Below are positions 41,262 to 50,423 of a stretch of 64,000 nt of DNA, one piece after another. Every line of letters begins with the position of its first letter. Within the stretch, counting starts at the first letter, position 1. The DNA is taken from the NCBI GenBank assembly GCA_942491885.1, contig CALOCQ010000008.1, positions 620,001 to 684,000 on the forward strand, read 5' to 3'. Source of the stretch: CALBPI01 sp942491885 (GTDB taxonomy: Bacteria > Pseudomonadota > Gammaproteobacteria > Steroidobacterales > Woeseiaceae). The translations under genes were made by a program, and so were the position numbers. The notes below the pieces were generated by a model. It made no database searches, was not told the origin of the DNA, and was given only the letters and a program-made list of their open reading frames with translations.

Positions 41262-41966
41262 TTATTCGCGAACAGTCACCAGCTGGCCATCATCAAGCGT
41301 CAGCTCACGATCCATACGCGCCGCAATCGTCGGGTCATGCGTCACGATGACGAGACTGGTCGCAAAATCACGGTTCAGTGACAACATCAATTCGAGCACC
41401 TGTTCGCCTGTCCCGCGGTCCAGGTTTCCGGTCGGCTCATCGGCCAGCACCAGTTTAGGCTCGGTGATCAACGCACGCGCAACCGCGGCGCGCTGACGCT
41501 CCCCGCCGGACAACTGCGACGGCCGGTGCGTCAGTCGCTCACCGAGACCGACCCGCGCCAGCAGCGCATCCGCTTTAGCCAGAGCATCGGCCTTTTTCTG
41601 GCGACGAATCAACAGCGGCATCGCGACATTCTCGCGCGCACTGAACTCGGGCAGCAAATGATGGAACTGATAAATAAATCCAATCGTCTCGTTGCGTACA
41701 CGACCGCGTTGCGCATCCGACAACTTTGCCATGTCGCGCGATTGCACGGTGATCGAGCCGCTGTCGGGCGCATCCAGCCCGCCCAGTAATTGCAGCAACG
41801 TGGTTTTCCCCGAGCCCGACGCACCGACAATTGCGATGCGCTCACTGGGACCGATATCGAGATTGATGTCGCGCAACACGTGCAGCTCATTGGCGCCTTC
41901 ACGGAAGACTCGCCCGACGCCACGACAGCTGAGCACAGCGCCGGATTCAGCAGTTAGGTTATTCAA
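41262..41966 (-). CDS. lolD: Lipoprotein-releasing system ATPase LolD, TTG start
   Basis: ABC ATPase that powers release of outer-membrane lipoproteins to LolA, 234 residues. Walker A is GASGSGKTT, the LolD-specific segment is GFIYQFHHLLPEFSARENVAMPLLI, the signature LSGGERQRAAVARAL and Walker B LVLADEPTGNLD. No ATG is near the expected start. TTG 41966 has GAGGAG seven bases upstream and overlaps the stop of the preceding permease (TTGAATAA), so I take it as the start; the longer frame would lie within the permease gene. The two LolC/E proteins upstream complete the complex. Confidence 0.95.
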   Translation of the reverse strand: MNNLTAESGAVLSCRGVGRVFREGANELHVLRDINLDIGPSERIAIVGASGSGKTTLLQLLGGLDAPDSGSITVQSRDMAKLSDAQRGRVRNETIGFIYQFHHLLPEFSARENVAMPLLIRRQKKADALAKADALLARVGLGERLTHRPSQLSGGERQRAAVARALITEPKLVLADEPTGNLDRGTGEQVLELMLSLNRDFATSLVIVTHDPTIAARMDRELTLDDGQLVTVRE

Positions 41967-43200
41967 ATCGAAGCTCCTCGGCGGGGTTGGTACGCGATGC
42001 GCGCCACGCCGGATACAGGGTTGCCGTAAACACAAGAACAAGCGCGACCGCCACGACAAGGACCACATCCGACCAACGCAAATCACTCGGCAGGTCGCTG
42101 ATAAAATAGACGTCGGCCGCGAGTACGGTAATGCCGAAAACCGATTCGACTGTGCGCACCAACGCCTCGAGGTTCAGGCTGATGATCGCACCAAGCGCCA
42201 CACCTGTAAGCGCCCCCAGCACGCCGATGATGCCACCCTGCGTAATGAACACGCCGGTGATACTGGCTCGCGAAGCGCCCAGCGTGCGCAGGATCGCAAT
42301 ATCTCCGCGCTTGCTGCGCACCACCATGACCAACGTGGAAACAATATTGAATGCGGCCACGGCGATGACCAACAAAAGAATGACAAACAGGATAGATTTG
42401 GTGATCTGGATCGAGCGGAAAAATGCGCTATGGCGACGCGTCCAGTCACTGATCATCACGCCGCCGCCCTGCTCGACCGCAACCTCACGCGACACCGCCG
42501 GCGCAGCAAACATGTCGTCGACCGCAAGCCGCAGACCGGTCACACCGTCGACTTCGCGAAACAGTCGCTGCGCATCTTGCAGATGAATAAACGCGAAACG
42601 CCGATCGAATTCGTACATGCCGGCCCGAAAGGTACCGACGATTTCGAAACGTCGCATACGTGGCACGATACCGGCCGGCGTCACGTTGCCTTCAGCGATC
42701 ATGACAATCACTTTATCGCCCAGCCCGACGCCGAGCGCGTCCGCAAGGTCGCTGCCGATGACAATGCCGTAGCCGCGCGGCTTCAGTGATGCGAAATCGC
42801 CTTGCGCGATCAACACATCGAGCGCCGCCACGCTGCGCTCAAGATCCGGCAACACGCCGCGCAACACGATGCCGCTAAGCGCATCATCTGCAGACAACAG
42901 CGCACGCGCTTCGATATACGGCGCCGCGCCGGTGACCGACGCATTGCCCAGCGCGACCTCGCGGCGCTGTTGCCAATCGTTCAGCGAATTATCCAGGCCT
43001 TCGATCGTCGCATGCGACGACATGGCCAGCAGACGTTGCGTCAGTTCACGCTCGAAGCCATTGACCACCGACAACACAACGATCAGCACCGCAACACCGA
43101 TCGCGACGCCGAGTACGGAAATGACAGAAATAAACGAAACGAAACTATTGCCGCTGCGCGCACGTACATAGCGCCGCCCGATATCGGATTCGAAGCTCAT
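41959..43200 (-). CDS. LolC/LolE-family lipoprotein-releasing permease (second copy)
   Basis: Inner-membrane subunit of 413 residues with a helix near 20-45 (FVSFISVISVLGVAIGVAVLIVVLSVVNGFE), a large periplasmic domain (45-265), and three C-terminal helices (SILFVILLLVIAVAAFNIVSTLVMVV; VFITQGGIIGVLGALTGVALGAIISL; VVLVVAVALVLVFTATLYPAWRASRTNPAEELRFE). The terminal TNPAEELR motif is typical of FtsX/LolC/E proteins. ATG 43200 has AGGGG at good spacing; a GTG nine bases earlier is possible. It lies 12 bases after its paralogue and overlaps lolD. I cannot separate LolC from LolE by eye. Confidence 0.92.
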   Translation of the reverse strand: MSFESDIGRRYVRARSGNSFVSFISVISVLGVAIGVAVLIVVLSVVNGFERELTQRLLAMSSHATIEGLDNSLNDWQQRREVALGNASVTGAAPYIEARALLSADDALSGIVLRGVLPDLERSVAALDVLIAQGDFASLKPRGYGIVIGSDLADALGVGLGDKVIVMIAEGNVTPAGIVPRMRRFEIVGTFRAGMYEFDRRFAFIHLQDAQRLFREVDGVTGLRLAVDDMFAAPAVSREVAVEQGGGVMISDWTRRHSAFFRSIQITKSILFVILLLVIAVAAFNIVSTLVMVVRSKRGDIAILRTLGASRASITGVFITQGGIIGVLGALTGVALGAIISLNLEALVRTVESVFGITVLAADVYFISDLPSDLRWSDVVLVVAVALVLVFTATLYPAWRASRTNPAEELRFE

Positions 43201-43212
43201 GCGCGACACCCC

Positions 43213-44454
43213 TTACCCATAGCGCAACGCCTCGGCGGGATGCACACGCGCCGCGCGCTTTGCCGGATATACCGTCGCAAGCGCGGTCAGCGTCAATGCA
43301 ACAACACCGATCCACAGCACATTGGACAGCTTCACGTCAGACGGAATTTCCGTCATCACATAGACATCGCCCGGCATGACCCTGAAGCCGAGCCATTGCT
43401 CCAGCGTGGCCACAACTTCGGTGACGTTGAGCGCCAGCAAGACACCAAGCACGATACCCAGCAATACGCCGGCCCAACCGATAATCAGTCCCTGGGTGAG
43501 AAACACGCGCACAACACCGTCGGGCGCCAGGCCGAGCGTTCGCAGGATCGCGATATCCGTTTCCTTGTCAGTCACTACCATCACAAGGCTCGCGATAATA
43601 TTGAACGCGGCCACGCCGATCACGAGCGACAGGATCAGCGCCATCATCGCCTTCTCCAATTTGATGGCGCGGAAATAGCTGGCGTTTTCGCGCGTCCAGT
43701 CGCTGGCGCTGTATTCATCGCCAAGCAACATGCGCACTTCCTCGGAAATTGCCGCTGCCGCAAACACGTCATCGAAACGCAGTTTCAGACCGCTGACTGC
43801 TTCACCAAGATTGATCAGCGCGGATGCATCGCGCCAATGCAGATAGCCAACGCCGGCGTCGTACTCCGGCACACCCGAATCAAAACGCCCGACAACGGTC
43901 AGCCGGCGCAGGCGCGGAATCACGCCCGTCGATGTTGCCTCCGGCACCAGCAAAACGATGCTGTCGCCGTCGCTGACGCCGAGGTCGAGCGCGAGATAGC
44001 GCCCGAGAATAATATTGTCGGAACCGGGGCGCAGCTCGGCCAGGGAGCCGCTGATAATCGTGGATGCGATATTCGAAACGCCCTGCTCGAGTTCGGGCGC
44101 CAGACCTTCGGCAAGTAGCGGTATCAGCCGACCGTTGACGTTGGCCATACCCTCCACGCTCACCTGCGGCGATGCCGCGCTGACACGCGCGTTGCTCAGC
44201 GCCACGTCCCGTGCTGCCGCCCAGTCGAGCAAGCGCCCATCCGGACCGGTCACGGTCGCCTGCGCCTGCATACCCAGCAGCCGGTCACGAAGCTCATTTT
44301 CGAAGCCATTCATCACGGACAGGATGGTGATCAGCGCGGCAACACCGATAGATACGCCCAGCAATGACGCCGCACTAATGAACGAGGCGAAGCGTGTGGA
44401 CTGGCGAGCGCGTAAATAACGCAGCGCAATCATGAGTTCTACGGGCCTTAACAT
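43213..44454 (-). CDS. LolC/LolE-family lipoprotein-releasing permease (first copy)
   Basis: Permease of 413 residues with the same FtsX-type layout: N-terminal MLRPVELMIALRYLRARQSTRFASFISAASLLGVSIGVAALITILSVMNGFE, a periplasmic MacB_PCD-like domain, and three C-terminal helices ending in VHPAEALRYG. A Pro/Thr-containing loop (EATSTGVIPRLRRLTVVGRFDSG, near 170-195) corresponds to the hook region by which LolC recruits LolA; the second copy has a similar loop. It heads the lolC/E-lolC/E-lolD operon. The 160 bases upstream separate it from the divergent small exported protein gene. Confidence 0.92.
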   Translation of the reverse strand: MLRPVELMIALRYLRARQSTRFASFISAASLLGVSIGVAALITILSVMNGFENELRDRLLGMQAQATVTGPDGRLLDWAAARDVALSNARVSAASPQVSVEGMANVNGRLIPLLAEGLAPELEQGVSNIASTIISGSLAELRPGSDNIILGRYLALDLGVSDGDSIVLLVPEATSTGVIPRLRRLTVVGRFDSGVPEYDAGVGYLHWRDASALINLGEAVSGLKLRFDDVFAAAAISEEVRMLLGDEYSASDWTRENASYFRAIKLEKAMMALILSLVIGVAAFNIIASLVMVVTDKETDIAILRTLGLAPDGVVRVFLTQGLIIGWAGVLLGIVLGVLLALNVTEVVATLEQWLGFRVMPGDVYVMTEIPSDVKLSNVLWIGVVALTLTALATVYPAKRAARVHPAEALRYG

Positions 44455-44615
44455 CGCCGCGATTAAACCATACTCGCTACAGACACGCCCATTTACGAGA
44501 CCTGTGTCACGGTTTTAGGGCGCGCGGGCTGTCGGCGCTTGGGTGCACGGTGTTATATTTCATAATATTGTTTAAGCCGCCGTAACGGCGCGCAACTGCC
44601 AGAGAGGCCGGGCCG

Positions 44616-44894
44616 ATGAAGAAAATACTGTCTTTGACCATTTTGATCGCCGCTGCGGCGATGAGCCCTACTGTTGTAGCCGATGAGTTAGACATGGGTA
44701 ACACAGCGGTAGTGACGGACAGCGCGGCCCCGCAGCGCGGTATGACCATGCAGCGCGTCGAATCCAAATGGGGCCAGCCACAGCAGCGTATGCCTGCCGT
44801 CGGTGAGCCGCCGATTACCCGCTGGCAATATGACGGCTTCGTCGTCTACTTCGAGTTTGACCGGGTGATCCACACGGTAATGCAACGCGGCTAA
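44616..44894 (+). CDS. Small exported protein, BamE/SmpA-like
   Basis: Predicted periplasmic protein of 92 residues. The signal peptide is MKKILSLTILIAAAAMSPTVVADE. The mature part contains RGMTMQRVESKWGQPQQRMPAVGEPPITRWQYDGFVVYFEFDRVIHTVMQ, which resembles the SmpA/BamE helix-strand unit (GMTxxqVxxxxGxP...W.Y.....v.Fe...v). It has no lipobox Cys, unlike true BamE, so it is not the Bam subunit. GAGAGG lies upstream of the ATG. It is transcribed alone, with hairpins following. Function unknown. Confidence 0.8.
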   Translation: MKKILSLTILIAAAAMSPTVVADELDMGNTAVVTDSAAPQRGMTMQRVESKWGQPQQRMPAVGEPPITRWQYDGFVVYFEFDRVIHTVMQRG

Positions 44895-44899
44895 GCCCG

Positions 44900-44918
44900 T
44901 TTCGGGTCTGACCCGAAA
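44900..44918. repeat. Hairpin TTTCGGGT-CTG-ACCCGAAA
   Basis: Perfect 8-bp stem with a three-base loop, six bases after the stop codon of the small exported protein. It precedes a second, stronger hairpin by 20 bases. It may stabilise the transcript end. Confidence 0.5.
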
Positions 44919-44938
44919 GTCTGACTATGGCATACTAG

Positions 44939-44967
44939 CGCCCGCTTAAAAGCGGGCGTTTTGCTTT
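44939..44967 (+). terminator. Intrinsic terminator before mfd
   Basis: CGCCCGCTT / AAGCGGGCG stem (44939-44947 with 44950-44958) with an AA loop, followed by TTTTGCTTT. It ends the small exported protein transcript about 80 bases before mfd. Confidence 0.85.
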
Positions 44968-45045
44968 GCTTTCCCCGTAGCCTCGACATTCTCCCGCCGC
45001 GCGGCTGCCCTGCCGCGCGGCGCTATCTATGCCGGACCCGTAGTC

Positions 45046-48000
45046 ATGACCGCAGCGCAATGGTTGCAACAATCTGATGCCGACAAGCCGTTGGCCGCTG
45101 ACAAGCTGCCGGATCGCATCGGCGGGCTCGTTGGCGCCGCAGACGCGCTGTTACTGACGCGCATCGCCGCGCGCGTCGACCGTCCACTGCTGCACATTGC
45201 CGACAGCCAGCAGGAAGCCGACCGGCTGGAAGCCGAGGCGAGATTCTTTGCGCCTGACAATTTACCGGTACTGCACTTCCCCGACTGGGAAACGCTGCCC
45301 TATGACAGCTTCAGCCCGCATCAGGACATCGTCTCGCAACGTCTCGCAGTACTCAGCCAGTTACCGACGGTACGCCGCGGCTTACTGATCGTTGCTGCCG
45401 GCTGCCTGCTGCAGCGATTACCACCGGTCGACTATGTGCGCTCGCGCGCACTGGCGCTCGCGACAGGCCAGCAGCTCGACCTCGACGCATTTGTGCAAAG
45501 ACTAACGGTCAGCGGCTATTTGCGCGTGCCGCAGGTCAGCGAACACGGCGAGTTTGCGGTCAGAGGGTCGATCATCGACCTGTTTCCGATGGGCAGCGAC
45601 AGTCCGTTGCGCATCGACCTGTTCGACGACGAGATAGACAGCCTGCGCCAGTTCGATCCCGACAGCCAATTGTCAGGAACACGTGTCGACGAGATCAATA
45701 TCCTGCCGGCGCGCGAGATACCGCTTGACGAGGACGCCGTACGCGACTTTCGTCGCCGCTATCGTGAACGCTTCGACGGCGATGCCAATCAATCGCAGGT
45801 TTACCGCGAGGTGTCGCAGGGCATCGCGCATGGTGGCATCGAATATTATCTGGCGCTGTTCTTCGACAAGACCAGCAATCTGCTCGACTACTTACCCGAT
45901 AATGCGCTGCTGTCCGAAAGCACCGAAACCGAAGCGGTGCTGGCGCGCGCAGAGGACGATATCCGGGAACGCTACGAAGTACTGAACGTGGCCCAGGAAC
46001 GCCCGCTGCTGAAACCGGAAGAAGCATTCTTTATCCACAATGATTGGCGCGCGCGCCGCGGTCAGCATCGCAAGATAGTCCTTAGCCGAGAAAAATTGCT
46101 CGACGACGATCGGGTGCTTAGCAAGCCGCTGCCGCCGATGGCCATCGACCTGCATCGTGAAGACTCGTCGGCGGCATTTATCGATTTCCTGGGGCAACGC
46201 GTCGAGGGGCCGCGCACACTGCTGATCGCGGAATCGGCCGGCCGGCGTGAGGCAATGCTTGAGCTGTGCCATTCGCATCACCTGCAACCCAGGCGCTATG
46301 CCGACTGGCATGAATTCGCGAACGACAGCGCGCCGCTGGGCATCACGATAGGCGGGCTGACCAGCGGCATGATCCTTGAGCCGGATGCGACGGCGATCGT
46401 CACGGAGCAAGCGGTATTCGGTCGTCGTGTGAAACCGAAATCACGGCGACGACGCGCCAACAGCGACCCGGAAAATGTGATTCGCCAACTGAGCGATCTC
46501 AGCGTGGGCGCGCCCGTAGTCCATGAGGCCTATGGCGTGGGCCGCTACCTCGGCCTGCAAACGCTCGCCGTTGGCGATGTCAGCAACGAGTTCCTGATGC
46601 TCGAGTATGCCGGCGGCGACAAGCTGTATGTGCCTGTGCATGCACTGGCGCTGATCTCTCGCTACACCGGCGCAGCACCCGACAAGGCGCCATTGCACCG
46701 GCTGGGCACCGACCAATGGCAGCGCGCACGCCGCAAGGCGGCCGAAAAGGCACGCGACGTCGCCGCCGAATTGCTCGACGTCTATGCGAGACGCGCGGCA
46801 CGCGTTGGCACCAGCTTCCGGATCCCGCAGGCCGACTACCGTCAATTCGAGGCCGACTTCCCGTTCGAGTTGACCGACGATCAGGCGCGCGTCATTGACG
46901 ACATTATCGAAGATATGAACGCGACCACGCCGATGGACCGCGTGGTTTGCGGCGATGTCGGGTTCGGCAAAACCGAGGTCGCACTACGCGCGGCATTCGT
47001 CGCGGTGCAGAACAACAAACAGGTCGCCGTTCTAGTGCCGACAACGCTGCTTGCGCAACAGCACTTCCAGACCTTTACCGATCGCTTTGCCGACTGGCCG
47101 TTTCGTGTTGAGCAACTTTCACGGTTCCGCTCCAAGGCCGAGGTCAGTCGCGTCGTGGAAGGCTTGCGCGACGGTACCGTCGATATCGTCATCGGCACGC
47201 ACAAGATCATCAACCACACGGCGGATTTCAAACAGCCCGGACTGGTCATTATCGACGAAGAACATCGCTTCGGGGTGCGTCACAAGGAAGCGTTGAAAGC
47301 GCTGCGCGCGCAGATTGACGTACTGACACTGACGGCGACGCCGATCCCGCGCACGCTGAACATGGCGCTGGGCGGGTTGCGCGAATTGTCGCTGATTTCG
47401 ACACCACCGGCCGATCGCCTTTCCGTCAAGACCTTTATCAGCCGCTGGAACGATGGCCTGATCCGCGAGGCCTGCCTGCGCGAAATTAAGCGCGGCGGGC
47501 AGGTTTATTTCGTCCACAACAGGGTGGACGATATCGAGCGCGTTGCTGCCGAACTTGCCAAGCTGGTGCCCGAGGCGACAATCCGCGTCGGTCACGGCCA
47601 GATGTCAGAGCGCGACCTTGAGCAGGTGATGTTTGATTTCTATCACCGCAATTTCAATCTGTTCGTTTGCACAACAATCGTCGAAAGCGGTATCGACGTG
47701 CCAACCGCGAATACCATCCTGATCAATCGTGCCGACCGCTTTGGTCTTGCCCAGCTGCATCAGTTGCGCGGACGCGTCGGTCGGTCGCATCACCGCGCCT
47801 ACGCCTACCTGCTGACGCCGCCACGCGCCTCTATGACCGCTGATGCGATCAAACGTCTCGAGGCGATCGAGTCGCTGGAAGATCTTGGCGCCGGCTTCGC
47901 CCTCGCCAGTCACGATCTGGAAATTCGCGGTGCGGGCGAGCTGCTCGGCGCGGGTCAGAGCGGACAAATTCAGGAAATCGGTTTTTCGCTCTACACCGAG

Positions 48001-48507
48001 CTGCTGACGCAAGCCGTCGAGTCGCTGCGCGCCGGCAAGGAGCCGGCGTTCGATCAGCCACTCAATGCCGGTGTCGAGATCAATCTGCATGTTGCTGCGC
48101 TGCTGCCGGAGGACTACGTGCCGGATGTGCACCTGCGCCTGATTCTGTACAAGCGTATTGCCAGCTGCAGCGACGATGCAGCGCTGCGTGAGCTGCAGGT
48201 CGAACTGATCGATCGATTCGGATTGCTGCCCGACGCGACCCGCATGCTGATCGCGGTCACACGACTCAAGCAACAGGCGGCGGCATTGGGGATTATCAAA
48301 ATCGATGCCAGCCAGGCAAACGGGTACCTGAAATTCTCATCCGACACCAGCGTCGACCCGCTGAAGCTCGTGGAGCTGGTGCAAAGCGACTCAGCGCGCT
48401 TTCGCCTGGCCGATGCCGAGCGCCTGAGTTTTCGCGAGGAAATGCCGGACGGACCGGCGCGCGTTGCGACAATCGAGGCAATTCTCAAGCGCCTCCGGGG
48501 CAAATAA
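45046..48507 (+). CDS. mfd: Transcription-repair coupling factor Mfd
   Basis: Displaces stalled RNA polymerase and recruits UvrA. The 1153 residues have the standard order: UvrB-homology N-terminal modules (PVLHFPDWETLPYDSFSPHQDIVSQRL near 75-105), the RNAP-interacting domain (VGAPVVHEAYGVGRYLGLQTL...EYAGGDKLYVPV near 490-530), and a RecG-like translocase with Walker A CGDVGFGKTE near 640, VIIDEEHRFGV and TATPIPRTLN. The C-terminal domain has VHLRLILYKRIAS. Next to csiV, mtnP and nagZ, as in pseudomonads. Confidence 0.97.
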   Translation: MTAAQWLQQSDADKPLAADKLPDRIGGLVGAADALLLTRIAARVDRPLLHIADSQQEADRLEAEARFFAPDNLPVLHFPDWETLPYDSFSPHQDIVSQRLAVLSQLPTVRRGLLIVAAGCLLQRLPPVDYVRSRALALATGQQLDLDAFVQRLTVSGYLRVPQVSEHGEFAVRGSIIDLFPMGSDSPLRIDLFDDEIDSLRQFDPDSQLSGTRVDEINILPAREIPLDEDAVRDFRRRYRERFDGDANQSQVYREVSQGIAHGGIEYYLALFFDKTSNLLDYLPDNALLSESTETEAVLARAEDDIRERYEVLNVAQERPLLKPEEAFFIHNDWRARRGQHRKIVLSREKLLDDDRVLSKPLPPMAIDLHREDSSAAFIDFLGQRVEGPRTLLIAESAGRREAMLELCHSHHLQPRRYADWHEFANDSAPLGITIGGLTSGMILEPDATAIVTEQAVFGRRVKPKSRRRRANSDPENVIRQLSDLSVGAPVVHEAYGVGRYLGLQTLAVGDVSNEFLMLEYAGGDKLYVPVHALALISRYTGAAPDKAPLHRLGTDQWQRARRKAAEKARDVAAELLDVYARRAARVGTSFRIPQADYRQFEADFPFELTDDQARVIDDIIEDMNATTPMDRVVCGDVGFGKTEVALRAAFVAVQNNKQVAVLVPTTLLAQQHFQTFTDRFADWPFRVEQLSRFRSKAEVSRVVEGLRDGTVDIVIGTHKIINHTADFKQPGLVIIDEEHRFGVRHKEALKALRAQIDVLTLTATPIPRTLNMALGGLRELSLISTPPADRLSVKTFISRWNDGLIREACLREIKRGGQVYFVHNRVDDIERVAAELAKLVPEATIRVGHGQMSERDLEQVMFDFYHRNFNLFVCTTIVESGIDVPTANTILINRADRFGLAQLHQLRGRVGRSHHRAYAYLLTPPRASMTADAIKRLEAIESLEDLGAGFALASHDLEIRGAGELLGAGQSGQIQEIGFSLYTELLTQAVESLRAGKEPAFDQPLNAGVEINLHVAALLPEDYVPDVHLRLILYKRIASCSDDAALRELQVELIDRFGLLPDATRMLIAVTRLKQQAAALGIIKIDASQANGYLKFSSDTSVDPLKLVELVQSDSARFRLADAERLSFREEMPDGPARVATIEAILKRLRGK

Positions 48508-48586
48508 GGCCGCGCTGCGGCACGGGCGGGATCGCTGTGACCAGTAATGATAATATTCACTAACTGTCACGACCTTGCCAAACCCT

Positions 48587-49384
48587 ATGACTGATGTTTC
48601 CACTCGCGCCCTGTTTGCGCTATTGATATTGCTGGTCTCGCTGCCGCTTGCGCGCGCACAGGACTCGCTGTCGCCTGACGAAGAGGCGCCGCCCGTCATT
48701 CCGGTTTACGAAATTGAGCTGATCGTGTTCGAGTATGTCGGCGGCGTACGCGGCAGTCGCGAGGACTGGTCCTACGTAGACACCGGGCGCGAGGCGGCGC
48801 AGTTAGCACAACAAGCGATGCTGGAAGAACGCGAAGCGCAGCGTGTTGCGGATACGTTTTCAGATCAGCTTACGGTCGATGGCGCGGCACCGATTGACCC
48901 GGACGGCACGGCGCAGGAAGCCGGGGCCGAACTAACGCCCGAGACAATCGAACAACAGCGCTATCCATTGGAATACATGCCGGTGGACAGGGCCGACTAC
49001 CGACTTTCAGAACAAACCAGCAAGATGCGCGCGAGTCGCGACTATCGCCCTTTGCTGCACGTGGCGTGGAAACAGCCGGTTTATGACCCGCTGCATGAAA
49101 CGACGCTGGCACTCGACCGGCTCGTCGACCTGCCGCCCACATTGGCCGCGGAGGCCTCTCTCTACGTCAATCGCTTCTTGCACCTGACTCTGGACCTGAA
49201 GCTGGCCGAAACGGGCACTATCAACGATGGGACAACGGCACTCGACACACTGGTCTTCCAGCTTAAGGAACGTCGCAAGATGCGCAGCGCCGAGCTGCAT
49301 TTCTTTGACCATCCCCGCTTTGGCGCGCTGGCGTTGATCAGTCGTACCGAGGAAACCCGCCCGGCCCCTGAAGCGGTCGAATAA
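48587..49384 (+). CDS. csiV: CsiV-family peptidoglycan-associated protein
   Basis: Periplasmic protein of 265 residues from the CsiV family, described in Vibrio as a peptidoglycan-binding protein needed for PBP1A-dependent wall synthesis. A signal peptide (MTDVSTRALFALLILLVSLPLARAQ) is followed by the family strand YEIELIVFEYVG. Near the end it has LHLTLDLKL...FQLKERRKMRSAELHFFDHPRFGALALIS. The central region (about 60-130) is a variable Glu/Ala-rich stretch. ATG 48587 is preferred to the in-frame TTG 48575. It directly follows mfd, its usual neighbour. Transfer of function from Vibrio is inference. Confidence 0.88.
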   Translation: MTDVSTRALFALLILLVSLPLARAQDSLSPDEEAPPVIPVYEIELIVFEYVGGVRGSREDWSYVDTGREAAQLAQQAMLEEREAQRVADTFSDQLTVDGAAPIDPDGTAQEAGAELTPETIEQQRYPLEYMPVDRADYRLSEQTSKMRASRDYRPLLHVAWKQPVYDPLHETTLALDRLVDLPPTLAAEASLYVNRFLHLTLDLKLAETGTINDGTTALDTLVFQLKERRKMRSAELHFFDHPRFGALALISRTEETRPAPEAVE

Positions 49385-49401
49385 GCGCCCGACCAGACCG
49401 G

Positions 49402-50313
49402 TTAGTGCGCGGTTTCGTTGCCGGCGATTTGTAGCACCTGCTCCGGTGTATCCAGCTGGGCACGTGCGCGTTGTAGCAGGCGCACCGCATCCGTCTCGCC
49501 GACCGGCACCTCCGCGCAAACACCGACGCTGACCGTAATATGCCGGCCCAACGGCGATTTGGGATGATGGATCGCCAACGCGCGCACATCCGCAGCAATA
49601 CTTGCGCCGAATTCTTTCGCCGTCGGCGCGCTCGAGCCATGCACCAATAGCGCAATCTCATCGCTGCCGATGCGTGCGGCGGTGTCGCCTGCCCGCTTCA
49701 GGCGTCGGCGAACGCTGTGCGCGATGCGCTTCATCGCCGAGTCGCCGGCGTGCTGACCGAAGGTGTCGACATAAGCGGCCAGCGCGTCGACACGAAAAAC
49801 AATAACTGCAAGCCAGGCCTGCTCGCGCGCGGCGATTGCGGCATCGCGTTGCAGCAGCTCAAGCCATGGCTCTGGTTGCAGGAATGCCGTTATGGTGTCC
49901 GTCGCCAACAGTCGCAGGGAACCTGACACGCTGGTCGGGTCGACCGCCACGTCGATCTGTCTGGCGGTCAGATACACGGCGCGCAGGTTTTTGCCGGCAT
50001 CCAGCATCACCACCTCACCATCGATGTGGCGATCGTCGGCATCCTTGCTGATGAACTGGCTCTCGAAACTTGAATGCGGGTGCTGCGCCGAGCATTGCCG
50101 GACCGCCTCGACACCCGCGGTGCCTGCCACGCGAAACAACAGCGGCTCAGCCTGCTGGCCACTGATCTCACCGGCACTGACGCCGAGCAAGCGCTGCATC
50201 GCCGGGTTGTAGAACACGACGCGCCACTTTTCCACGCTGACATCGACGAGCATGACGGCCTCCCGGACGCCACGGACGAGCTGCATCAACAGGTTTTTGG
50301 ACGGTGTCTTCAT
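49402..50313 (-). CDS. PAS-GGDEF-like protein with altered active-site signature
   Basis: Predicted c-di-GMP-related protein of 303 residues without membrane segments. A PAS-like domain spans about 8-130 (VREAVMLVDVSVEKWRVVFYNPAMQRLLGVSAGEISGQ). A degenerate GGDEF domain follows (about 165-300). The GGDEF signature reads GSDEI (216-220), while the inhibitory RxxD site (RAGD, 207-210) is kept at the standard five-residue distance. D176 is retained, but the substrate-binding ND pair is replaced in YVDTFGQHAGD. This suggests a c-di-GMP receptor or a weak cyclase, which cannot be settled by reading. The start is ATG 50313 (MKTPSKNLLMQLVRG); the frame extends 20 codons upstream. No EAL domain is present. 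It is convergent with csiV. Confidence 0.85.
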   Translation of the reverse strand: MKTPSKNLLMQLVRGVREAVMLVDVSVEKWRVVFYNPAMQRLLGVSAGEISGQQAEPLLFRVAGTAGVEAVRQCSAQHPHSSFESQFISKDADDRHIDGEVVMLDAGKNLRAVYLTARQIDVAVDPTSVSGSLRLLATDTITAFLQPEPWLELLQRDAAIAAREQAWLAVIVFRVDALAAYVDTFGQHAGDSAMKRIAHSVRRRLKRAGDTAARIGSDEIALLVHGSSAPTAKEFGASIAADVRALAIHHPKSPLGRHITVSVGVCAEVPVGETDAVRLLQRARAQLDTPEQVLQIAGNETAH

Positions 50314-50423
50314 ATGGCAATGTGGCGATGATAATCCCCGAAATCGGAGACCATTCGGTATTTGTATCAGCAATTAAGTTATAAATCGAGTGTAGATGTA
50401 TGAATTATCTACAAATGTGCGAT

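Noticed and set aside
42802..44118. 438-residue open frame opposite the LolC/E genes
   Set aside because: Arg/His/Gln-rich translation typical of antisense of high-GC genes; both LolC/E genes on the other strand are complete.
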